From: CAYQTO01 sp964420455
GTDB lineage: Bacteria; Sumerlaeota; Sumerlaeia; SLMS01
Length of the DNA stretch: 20,037 nucleotides
Assembly: GCA_964420455.1 (NCBI GenBank)
Contig: CAYQTO010000059.1
Span: forward strand, 1 to 20,037
Reading direction: 5' to 3'
Below the pieces are notes generated by a model. That model ran no database searches. It was not told the DNA's origin and saw nothing but the letters and a program-made list of their open reading frames with translations. Both the position numbers and the translations under genes were made by a program. How positions within the stretch are numbered: position 1 is the stretch's first letter; each line of letters starts with the position of its first letter. Shown here one piece after another: positions 1 through 6,560 of this stretch.

Positions 1-1650
1 CCCTGGACCTTCCTCAGCGATGGCTCGCTCCATCCGCGGTTGGTGCTCACCTGGCTGCTGCCGGACTTCTTCGCCGAAGGCACCCTCGAGGCCATGTACT
101 GGGGGTCCGAGGTCGGCTACCCGGAGACCCAGGCGTTCGTCGGTCTGCTGCCGGTCTTGCTGGCGGGCTTCGCGGTGGCGCTGTGGCGCCCGCGCTGGGA
201 CGCCTCGGCGCGCTGGGGCCTGTGCCTTGGCGCCCTCGCGGTCCTGGCCTTCCTCATCGCCCTCGGGCGCCATGGGTTTCTCTTTCGCCCGCTTACGGAG
301 TTCGTGCCCACCTTTGGCCTGTTCCGCGTTCCGGCGCGGTGGATTGTCTGGGTCGTGGTGGCGGTCGCCGTGGGGGCCGCGTTCGGGCTCGACCGGCTCC
401 TGCGCGAGGAGGACGACCGGCCTCGCCTCGCCGTCTATCTGTCTATCTTTATACTCACTCTCGGGGGGCTCCTGCTCCTGCGGGTTCTTCTTCTGCCGGC
501 CATGGAGGTGCTCGGCCTTGGCATGGTCCTCCGCGGCCAGCCGCCCGCCCTCGCCGAGACCGCCCGCGACCGCCTCGCGGAGTTCTCCTCCGGCGCGGTC
601 GACTGGGCCCTCGCCATGGTCCTCGGCGGTGCCGCCGCCGGGGCTCTCCTCCTCACCCGCCGCATGAACCCCGTCGTCCCCATCGCCCTCCTCCTTCTCC
701 TCGGCGTCGCGGACCTGTTTCGGTCCTGGCTTCCCTTTCGCACGGAAATCCCCGACCTGCCGCCGCCCCTTGTCGAGACCGAGGCCGAGTTCGCCTTCAT
801 CTCCGCCGCGCGCTTTCACGAGTACTTCTACCCGCGCACCCCCGCCGTCGAGTTTCTCGCCGCCCAGCCCGCCCTCGGACGCTGGCACTCCAACAACACC
901 CTTCAGGTCTTCTACTTCGACCAGAACCAGCGCGAACTCATCATGGAGCGCCCGATTGTCCACGGGTTCGAGATCACCCGCGGCTACCAGCAGTCCCACC
1001 TGCGGTCCTACGTCGAGGACTACTACGCGAGCCTTGCGCGCCCCGAGGGTCTCGATCCCGGCGCGTTCCTTCCCGCCCTCCAGCCGGACAATCGCCTCTT
1101 CTTCGACGCCTACAACGTGACCCACGTGCTGGCCTACGCGATCGAACCCCTCCCGGATGTCTATACGGATCTGGGTTTCGAGCCCTTGGGCGAGGTGCCG
1201 TTGCCGCTGCCGCCGGAGATGCGACCGGAGGCGCCGCTGGCCGCGTGGCGCAATCCCGCGGCGCGTGGCTGGGCGTGGCTGGCGGCGTCGGAGGACTTCC
1301 TGCGGGGCGAGGCGGACCCGGCCCTTGGCGATGTTGTCGTGGAGGAGCGCCTGCCGGACGCCTGGACCATGCGTGCCCGGACCACGGGCCCGGCGGTGTT
1401 GCACGTCTCGTCGCCGGACTTCACCGGTTGGTCGCTCTCGGTGGAGGGCCCGGGGCCGGCGGAGGTGTTGTCCTCGCGATCGGTCCGGCTTGGCGCGGCG
1501 GGCGATTGGACGGTCCGGCGCGTCTATACGCCGGCGGGCACGCGGCCCTGGTGGCTGGCGTTGGCGCTGGGGGCGCTGGGGGTGGCGGTTGCCGGAATCG
1601 TGCTGGGGAAAGGAAGGCCGGCTCCCCGCGAGGAGGAGCCGGCAGGTTAG
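1..1650 (+). CDS. YfhO-like polytopic membrane protein, 5'-truncated by window edge
   Basis: The frame is open from the first base (PWTFLSDGSLHPRLVLTW...), so this is the C-terminal 549 residues of a longer protein and the TTG at 40 should not be taken as its start. At least six hydrophobic segments occupy the first 240 residues or so. They include a stretch reading FVPTFGLFRVPARWIVW followed by a GLDRLL motif, the arrangement seen in YfhO/'bacterial membrane protein' families where a conserved R-x-P-x-R precedes a membrane helix. A soluble domain of about 270 residues follows, with a last transmembrane helix (PWWLALALGALGVAVAGIVL) near the C-terminus and a charged tail. YfhO proteins are linked to glycosylation of cell-surface polymers; the substrate here cannot be told. 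The gene converges on the beta-helix gene with 33 nt between stop codons. Family assignment rests on topology and motifs only. Confidence 0.72.
   Translation, partial: PWTFLSDGSLHPRLVLTWLLPDFFAEGTLEAMYWGSEVGYPETQAFVGLLPVLLAGFAVALWRPRWDASARWGLCLGALAVLAFLIALGRHGFLFRPLTEFVPTFGLFRVPARWIVWVVVAVAVGAAFGLDRLLREEDDRPRLAVYLSIFILTLGGLLLLRVLLLPAMEVLGLGMVLRGQPPALAETARDRLAEFSSGAVDWALAMVLGGAAAGALLLTRRMNPVVPIALLLLLGVADLFRSWLPFRTEIPDLPPPLVETEAEFAFISAARFHEYFYPRTPAVEFLAAQPALGRWHSNNTLQVFYFDQNQRELIMERPIVHGFEITRGYQQSHLRSYVEDYYASLARPEGLDPGAFLPALQPDNRLFFDAYNVTHVLAYAIEPLPDVYTDLGFEPLGEVPLPLPPEMRPEAPLAAWRNPAARGWAWLAASEDFLRGEADPALGDVVVEERLPDAWTMRARTTGPAVLHVSSPDFTGWSLSVEGPGPAEVLSSRSVRLGAAGDWTVRRVYTPAGTRPWWLALALGALGVAVAGIVLGKGRPAPREEEPAG
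1617..1643. terminator. GC-rich inverted repeat at convergent gene ends, possible bidirectional terminator
   Basis: A perfect 9-bp inverted repeat, GCCGGCTCC (1617-1625) and GGAGCCGGC (1635-1643), with a 9-nt loop. It lies in the last codons of the YfhO-like gene, just before its stop at 1648-1650 and about 40 nt beyond the end of the opposing beta-helix gene. There is no clear T-tract on either side, so intrinsic termination is only possible; it could also protect transcript 3' ends. Confidence 0.35.
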
Positions 1651-1683
1651 GGGGCGGGTTGGCGCGGAGGGAGCTCCGGCGCC

Positions 1684-3363
1684 CTACTTGTCGAGGATCC
1701 AGTCGGTAACCTTCGTGGGGGTGTAGAAGCCGCCTGCGGGCTCGTGGGCGCCGAGGTAGGGCTCGGTGGTGCTGCGGACGTTGCCGTCGATGTCGGTGGC
1801 GGGGGCGAGGGCGGGATCGGCGACGAAGACGTCGAGCGCCGGGCCGTCGAAACGCAGGTTGCCCTCGTCGATCCAGGTGCCCGCCAGGGGGTCCGTGTCG
1901 TCGGTCGGGTCGGCGACGATCGAGTTCGCGTCCGTGCCGACGAACTCCTGCCAATGGACAAGGTTCGGCACCCGCTGTCCGTTGTAGAAACCGAACTCGG
2001 CGCAGTTGTCCGTGAAGAAGGCATTCGTGTCCGAGGTGATGTTGCCCAGGTCCGTATCGATGGCGTAGGCGATGGAGGGCCCGGACACGCGGACGATGTT
2101 GTTGGCGACGGTGGCGACCGTGTTGGCAGTGACGTTGGAGAGGCCGATGCCCGCGGCGCGGTCGTACCCGTCGAGCATGTACGTGGAGGCGGGAGCGACG
2201 ATATTGATCGAATTGTTCAGGATGCTGACATCAGCCTCGCTGGCATCGACCTCGATCCCTGCCACATAGTTCGCCCTCGGATGGGGGTCGACGCCGGTCA
2301 ACTGGATCCCCCCGATGATGTTGTTGGTGATCTCGATACCCACCGTGAAGACGCCAACCGCGTCCGAGGTGATCCGCATCCCATAGATTCGTGCGGATTC
2401 ATCATCGAAGGGCCCCCTCACGCTGCGGATATCGTTGTTGAGGATGGAGACCGTGTAGGGGCCTGTCGACGTCGTGTTGGCGCCTGCAAGCTCGAACCCG
2501 CCTTGCCGGCTCCCAGTGATGTTGTCCTGAACTTCAACAAGGTTTCCCTCGATCGTAATGTTGCGATAGTCAACGGCCAGCACGGCTGACTCCGTCACCA
2601 CGAACTCATTGTTTCGGATGATGGTCCCGTCAGCCCCGGCCGATGGGGCTGCGCTGCCGCTGCGCTGGATGTTGATAGCGCGATAACGGTTCGCGGCCAC
2701 AGCGGTAAAGCGGCAGTTTTCGATTAACGTATTGTCGGGGGTTTCATCAGCCGTTGTCGGCTCGTTGATGGAAACAACCCGGATGGCCGTCACCAGTGGA
2801 ATGGAGGTCAGGTTCACCCGGAAGTCGACATTGCGGATTATTGCATTATCCGAATCTCCGATGACAGAGAGGGGCGCCAACCCGAAGCCGTTATCCGTTT
2901 GGGTAATGATCAGGTCGCGGGACCCGCTTCCGTCCTTGGATCCGTCCAGGACGAAGTTATCAGTGGAGACGGTCGCGGTCGGATCGCCCAGGTTGTCGGA
3001 CCCGATGCCGATGTGGGTGCCGATGCCGTTGCCGCCGGTATCAGTGGGCTGGGTAACGGTGATCGTGATGGTATCGGGGTTGCTGGCTGCAGGCTTGAGA
3101 ATGATCGAGTTGCCGTTGGTGGGGGTGCCGATGGCGATGCGGCCGCTCTCGTTCAGGTCGCTGGTAATCTCGAAGGTCCAGTCGCCGCCGGTGAGCGGGG
3201 CCGATCGGATCGCCGCCGCGGCGGCCGCCAGCGTCGTGTAGTCCTCCGTCCCGAGGCGGGTGCCGATGGTCGAGGTTCCCGGGCCAATGCCGGTGTAGGG
3301 GGCGGCGGACGCGATGGAGACTCCTGCCATCAGCGCCGCCACTGCAAAGGGCGTAAAGCGCAT
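1684..3363 (-). CDS. Secreted right-handed parallel beta-helix repeat protein
   Basis: A 559-residue protein with a clear Sec signal peptide: MRF, then a hydrophobic core, then cleavage probably after ASA at residue 20. The body is Asn/Asp/Ile-rich with repeated short strands such as NAIIRNVDF, NTLIENCRF, GTIIRNNEF, NITIEGNLV and SILNNDIRS. This is the stacked-rung pattern of pectate-lyase-like right-handed beta-helices (Pfam Beta_helix/NosD-type). Near the C-terminus, DIDGNVRSTTEPYLGAHE matches the DIDG-x-x-R...GAxE closing motif common in such secreted proteins. No membrane anchor or autotransporter domain follows; the protein ends about 20 residues later. The start is supported by GGAGGAG at 3367-3373, directly upstream of ATG. 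Catalytic residues for a polysaccharide lyase cannot be assigned, so substrate and activity are unknown. It is next to, but divergent from, the pseudopilin operon, so a role as a secretion substrate is conjecture. Confidence 0.8.
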   Translation of the reverse strand: MRFTPFAVAALMAGVSIASAAPYTGIGPGTSTIGTRLGTEDYTTLAAAAAAIRSAPLTGGDWTFEITSDLNESGRIAIGTPTNGNSIILKPAASNPDTITITVTQPTDTGGNGIGTHIGIGSDNLGDPTATVSTDNFVLDGSKDGSGSRDLIITQTDNGFGLAPLSVIGDSDNAIIRNVDFRVNLTSIPLVTAIRVVSINEPTTADETPDNTLIENCRFTAVAANRYRAINIQRSGSAAPSAGADGTIIRNNEFVVTESAVLAVDYRNITIEGNLVEVQDNITGSRQGGFELAGANTTSTGPYTVSILNNDIRSVRGPFDDESARIYGMRITSDAVGVFTVGIEITNNIIGGIQLTGVDPHPRANYVAGIEVDASEADVSILNNSINIVAPASTYMLDGYDRAAGIGLSNVTANTVATVANNIVRVSGPSIAYAIDTDLGNITSDTNAFFTDNCAEFGFYNGQRVPNLVHWQEFVGTDANSIVADPTDDTDPLAGTWIDEGNLRFDGPALDVFVADPALAPATDIDGNVRSTTEPYLGAHEPAGGFYTPTKVTDWILDK

Positions 3364-3449
3364 GTGCTCCTCCAGATGTATTCAGGGTTGATGAAAGGAT
3401 TTCCCGACCTCATTCACAACTCAATCGGAATAGGGACTTGTTGACCGGG

Positions 3450-3477
3450 ATTATGTCCGGTTTCAGGGTAATTCCAA
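3450..3477 (-). promoter_or_regulatory. Candidate sigma70-type promoter for the beta-helix gene
   Basis: On the minus strand TTGGAA (3477-3472; 4 of 6 consensus matches) is followed after 16 nt by CATAAT (3455-3450; 5 of 6). Transcription would start near 3443 and leave a leader of about 80 nt before the ATG at 3363. The site begins about 20 nt downstream of the UDG-like gene's stop, suggesting the beta-helix gene is transcribed separately. Housekeeping sigma preferences in this organism are unknown. Confidence 0.42.
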
Positions 3478-3496
3478 GGGTTTCTGATTCAGGATG

Positions 3497-4192
3497 TCAG
3501 GAACGTTGTCGCTCGCGGAGCTTTTCGATGACCAGTTGCAGATCCTCCCAGACGCGCCGTTTGCGGTCCGGATGGCCTTCGATGTAGTCGAGGGCGAAGG
3601 TGGCGAGGAGGGGGATGCCGTGGGCATCGATCCAGCGGCCACGGAGGCGGGGGAGACCGCCGGGGGGAGGTTCGCCGAGGAGGGCCTCGACGCCGCCCAG
3701 GCCGAAGGAAACGATGGCTTCGGGGCGCAGGAGGGAGGCCTCGCGTGCGAGAAAAGGGCGGCAGGAGGCGATTTCCGCGGGCCGCGGCCGGCGTTCCGGC
3801 GGCCGGCACCGCACCGCCTGCGCCAGATAAACCTCCTCCATGGTCAGCCCCACCGCCGCGACGATCTTCCCCAGCATCACGCCGATGGACCCGGTAAAGG
3901 GCTCGCCCGCGAGGTCATCCTCCCCGGAAGGCATGTCGCCAATGATGAGAAGGCGGGGTCGCGGCGAGCCGTGTCCCGGGACCGCGTTCGTCCGGGCGAG
4001 GTGAAGAGGGCAGGCGGTGCACCCGCGGATGGCAGCGGCGATGCCCGGGAGGTCTTCTGAAAGCGAGGCGGGAGGGTCCTCTGACGCCTCCGGTCCGGGG
4101 GGCGAGTCCACAGCCGCACCCGGTGGCAGCTCGGTCAGGAAGCCGAAGCCGAGCTGGCGCAGGAGTCGGATCTGTTGCTGGAAATCGGTCAT
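3497..4192 (-). CDS. Family 4-like uracil-DNA glycosylase with substituted active-site residues
   Basis: A 231-residue protein. Family 4 UDGs are Fe-S enzymes that excise uracil from DNA. Four cysteines sit where the 4Fe-4S ligands lie: C58-x2-C61 and C129-x14-C144, the last pair in the typical CRPP...IASCRPFL context (usual spacing is x15). The fold motifs GDMPSGEDDLAGEPF (85-99), VSFG (161-164) and RLRGRW (182-187) and the closing KRRVWEDL are recognisable. Several normally conserved positions differ. The GEAPG loop is GDMPS (D86, S89). The Asn of the 'TNVVKC' segment is Gln125. The His-Pro of the 'T(F/Y)HPAYLL' motif is Ala200-Leu201. Phe99 is kept. An N-terminal segment of about 50 residues rich in Pro, Glu and Ser is unlike the core. 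It may be a divergent UDG with changed specificity, a DNA-binding relic or an inactive paralogue. The ATG start at 4192 has no strong Shine-Dalgarno. Confidence 0.82.
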   Translation of the reverse strand: MTDFQQQIRLLRQLGFGFLTELPPGAAVDSPPGPEASEDPPASLSEDLPGIAAAIRGCTACPLHLARTNAVPGHGSPRPRLLIIGDMPSGEDDLAGEPFTGSIGVMLGKIVAAVGLTMEEVYLAQAVRCRPPERRPRPAEIASCRPFLAREASLLRPEAIVSFGLGGVEALLGEPPPGGLPRLRGRWIDAHGIPLLATFALDYIEGHPDRKRRVWEDLQLVIEKLRERQRS

Positions 4193-4425
4193 GAAATCCG
4201 GGTTGGCAGACGGAGTCCTCCGACGGTGGCCGCAGGGGGGAAAATGTCAAGCGCGGGGCCCCTTGGGCCTATCGGGGGATCCATGGTTTTGCCCCGCCAG
4301 GGTGCTCCCGCGCCCATTGGGGATTGACATCCGGACAAAAGTTGGAGGGGATTTTCATCAAACGGTTGAAGCCCCCGAACGCCCCCCGTCCCGCCCTCAC
4401 GGCTTTTCCCCCCACCTAGCTGGCG

Positions 4426-4454
4426 TTGACGACCGGGTGCCTCCGCCGCATACT
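4426..4454 (+). promoter_or_regulatory. Candidate sigma70-type promoter of the pseudopilin operon
   Basis: TTGACG (4426-4431; 5 of 6 matches) is separated by exactly 17 nt from CATACT (4449-4454; 4 of 6). The predicted start near 4461 gives a leader of about 27 nt before the first pseudopilin ATG at 4488. The site lies in the 295-nt region between the divergent UDG-like gene and the pilin cluster. Position and spacing support it; no operator-like repeat is obvious beside it. Confidence 0.5.
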
Positions 4455-4487
4455 AGTGCCAACCCGAACCCGGCATTCCTGCTATCC

Positions 4488-5021
4488 ATGTCCCGGCCAC
4501 GACGACCCTTCACCTCACCGCAACGGCGCGGTTTCTCGCTGCCGGAGCTACTCGTCGTGGTAGTGATCGTCCTGTTTGCATCGACGGTGGCACTTCTGGG
4601 CTACGCCAATTATCGCAATACTTCCGAGGTGCGATCGACGGCGGAAAAGATGAAGGCAGCTCTCGTGAACGCCCGATCACGAGCGCTCCAGAACAACCTC
4701 CCCAGCGCGGTCGTCTTCGACCTCGATAACCACCAGTTCTGGGTCGACAACCTGGATATGGCAGGCGACGTCCGCCAGCCAAAGGTCGTCCCCCCGGAGT
4801 TTCTCCCCCCCAACGTGCTCATCGATTCGGTCCGGCTCGCCTCCGTGGAATTCTTGACGGGCCAACGGCGGGTTGTCTTTCAGCCCGATGGGACCAATCC
4901 TTTCCTCACGATCAATCTGCGCCGATTCGACGATACCGGCGTGAACGACGAGGGCTTCTATGCCATCCAGATGTACCCCACCTCTCCGGAACCGCGGATC
5001 TATCCGAATGAGCGGCGTTAA
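4488..5021 (+). CDS. GspH-like minor pseudopilin (type IV pilin fold)
   Basis: A 177-residue prepilin. A basic leader ends in RRG|FSLPE, predicting prepilin-peptidase cleavage after Gly15 and the conserved Glu at +5 (residue 20). A hydrophobic helix of about 20 residues follows, then the amphipathic linker YANYRNTSEVRSTAEKMKAALVNARSRALQNN. That wording (A..AL..ARS.A...) is characteristic of the GspH/FimT family. The rest is a small beta-rich globular head. GspH belongs to the tip of type II secretion pseudopili. I chose ATG 4488 rather than any upstream in-frame codon because only this start gives a normal-length leader and the predicted promoter lies just upstream. No good Shine-Dalgarno is present. 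The next gene starts inside this one (14-nt overlap), implying translational coupling. Confidence 0.82.
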   Translation: MSRPRRPFTSPQRRGFSLPELLVVVVIVLFASTVALLGYANYRNTSEVRSTAEKMKAALVNARSRALQNNLPSAVVFDLDNHQFWVDNLDMAGDVRQPKVVPPEFLPPNVLIDSVRLASVEFLTGQRRVVFQPDGTNPFLTINLRRFDDTGVNDEGFYAIQMYPTSPEPRIYPNERR

Positions 5022-5451
5022 ACGCGCCGGGCGGGGCTTCTCCCTGATCGAGGTCCTGTTCGCTGTGGCGGTGCTGACGATTGGCATCGTGGGGATCCTT
5101 CAGTTGTTTCCCCCCTCGCTGAGGGCGACAAACGAAGCGGCGCTGCGGGGCCGGGCAGCGCTCCTTGCCCAGCAAAAGGCCGAGGAAATCCGCCGCGACG
5201 ACGCCCGGGGCGCCCAGATCCTCGAGACAATCGCCAACCTGCCCGATCCCACCGATCCGGTCCCCTTCACCGAGGACGATCGGTTGGTTTACCAGTTTCA
5301 CTCGCGGTCGCTCCTCGAGCCCGACGGCGAGGGCGACGACCCGGCCTTCGAACCCGGCGTCCCCCGTGTCATCGTCCGCTTCAATCCCGAGTTCGGAGAC
5401 GGCAAGGTCCTCCACGAACTTCGGTTTGACGCTTCCAGCACCGCTCCCTAA
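5008..5451 (+). CDS. GspI/PilV-like minor pseudopilin
   Basis: A 147-residue prepilin with leader MSGVKRAGRG, cleavage predicted after Gly10, and FSLIEVLFAVAVLTIGIVGI carrying Glu at mature position 5. The short 'SLIEVL.A..VL.IG..GI' helix is typical of the GspI/PilV group, followed by LAQQKAEEIRRD, the usual 'A..KAEE(I/L)' segment of these proteins. The head is short, rich in Asp and Pro. It should be a tip-complex subunit contacting GspJ and GspK. The ATG at 5008 lies within the end of the upstream gene (14-nt overlap); an alternative upstream start at 4960 would make an abnormally long, Arg/Pro-rich leader and is rejected. Confidence 0.8.
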   Translation: MSGVKRAGRGFSLIEVLFAVAVLTIGIVGILQLFPPSLRATNEAALRGRAALLAQQKAEEIRRDDARGAQILETIANLPDPTDPVPFTEDDRLVYQFHSRSLLEPDGEGDDPAFEPGVPRVIVRFNPEFGDGKVLHELRFDASSTAP

Positions 5452-5556
5452 TCCCTTTTCGTGCACACACTAGCCGATTCCGGCGAGACACCCGCCCGGC
5501 AGCGGACCATACTCCGGATGGATTCCCCGGGAGACACGGGACGCCCGTCCCCAACA

Positions 5557-6546
5557 ATGAGGATGACGCTTCGCCAGACTGCCCCGCGCCGCGCCCCCCG
5601 CCGAGCCCTCACGCTCGTCGAGGTACTCGTCGCCATCACCATCACGGTCATCATCGTGACGACCGTGTCGCTGGCGTTCCTCTCGGTCATCCGGTCGTCC
5701 GACGAAGCGGAGGCGCTCGTCCGCGGCCACACCGCCGCCCGCGCCGCCGTCGACACCATCGCCCGCGAACTTCGCTCTCTCCAGCTCGACGGCGATCCGG
5801 ACTACCAGCAACTCCTCCTCGTCGACCTGCCGCTCGCCTACGGGGACAACATCGACAACGACGAGGATGGCGCCATCGACGAGGAACTCTTCGATGGGCG
5901 CGATGACGACGGCGACTGGACCCTTTCCGACGATCGCCACGTCCAGATCGGGAGCTTCACCGAGCGTGCCACCTTCACCGGGGTCCCCGACTATGGCGAC
6001 CCCCGGGTCGACGAGGACACCCGATTCTCCGCCGACCAGATCACCTTCGTCGTTCCCGCCGGGATCACCGCGCCGGACGCCCCACGCCTCCGCGTCACTT
6101 ACCGGCTCGGGACCTTCGAGGGGGAGGACAACGTGCTCCTGCGCCTCGTCGAGGTCGACCCGCCGGCCAACCTCCCCCAGACGCCGATCGTCGAGCCCAT
6201 CGTGTTCGACGTGGTCAGCCTCGATGTCCTCGCCTGGAACCCAAACAACAACGGGGCGAATACCCCCCTGCCCGGCCGGCCCTACTGGGACGTGGAGTGG
6301 GACGCCCGGGCGATCGAGTTTCCCGCCGTGCGGCCCGCCGACGCCCCGGTGGCAACCGTACCCCCCTTCCGCCTCCCGGCGGCGTTCCTCATCCGCGTTA
6401 CCGTCAACGCCGAGCGCTTCCCCCTCGAGGAAATCCCCGGCTGGCCCCTCAACGGCGAGCCCCTGCGCACCGTCACCCTCTCGACCGTAGTCACCGTCGA
6501 GCAGACAATCCAGGATCCGGTTTACGATGCGTTCGTGAGGAACTAG
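5557..6546 (+). CDS. GspJ/PilW-like minor pseudopilin with DxDxDG loop
   Basis: About 329 residues from the chosen ATG. The leader MRMTLRQTAPRRAPRRA precedes LTLVEVLVAITIT, so the predicted cleavage has Ala (not Gly) at -1 and Leu at +1, with Glu at +5 kept. The segment AAVDTIARELRSLQLDGD matches the 'l..l.rdlr.a..d.d' stretch of GspJ/PilW proteins. At about residues 95-110 the head contains GDNIDNDEDGAIDEE, a DxDxDG acidic loop resembling calcium-binding EF-hand/dockerin-like loops, and a second acidic run GRDDDGDW follows. The final beta-rich part ends in TVEQTIQDPVYDAFVRN. The start is uncertain: GTG 5461, ATG 5518, 5557 and 5563 are all in frame; 5557 or 5563 gives the most prepilin-like leader. 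It is third in the operon, followed 14 nt later by the GspK-like gene. Confidence 0.78.
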   Translation: MRMTLRQTAPRRAPRRALTLVEVLVAITITVIIVTTVSLAFLSVIRSSDEAEALVRGHTAARAAVDTIARELRSLQLDGDPDYQQLLLVDLPLAYGDNIDNDEDGAIDEELFDGRDDDGDWTLSDDRHVQIGSFTERATFTGVPDYGDPRVDEDTRFSADQITFVVPAGITAPDAPRLRVTYRLGTFEGEDNVLLRLVEVDPPANLPQTPIVEPIVFDVVSLDVLAWNPNNNGANTPLPGRPYWDVEWDARAIEFPAVRPADAPVATVPPFRLPAAFLIRVTVNAERFPLEEIPGWPLNGEPLRTVTLSTVVTVEQTIQDPVYDAFVRN

Positions 6547-6560
6547 GCTTTATTATCGTG

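Noticed and set aside
4245..4250. Minus-strand TTGACA upstream of the UDG-like gene
   Set aside because: The expected -10 position reads like ACCGTC or CACCGT, far from consensus; too weak to list as a promoter.
4324..4329. Perfect TTGACA upstream of the pseudopilin operon
   Set aside because: No acceptable -10 at 16-18 nt spacing (sequence there is G-rich); the pair at 4426/4449 is better placed.
4017..4487. In-frame upstream extension of the first pseudopilin
   Set aside because: It overlaps the divergent UDG-like gene and the predicted promoter and would bury the prepilin leader; ATG 4488 gives a normal leader.
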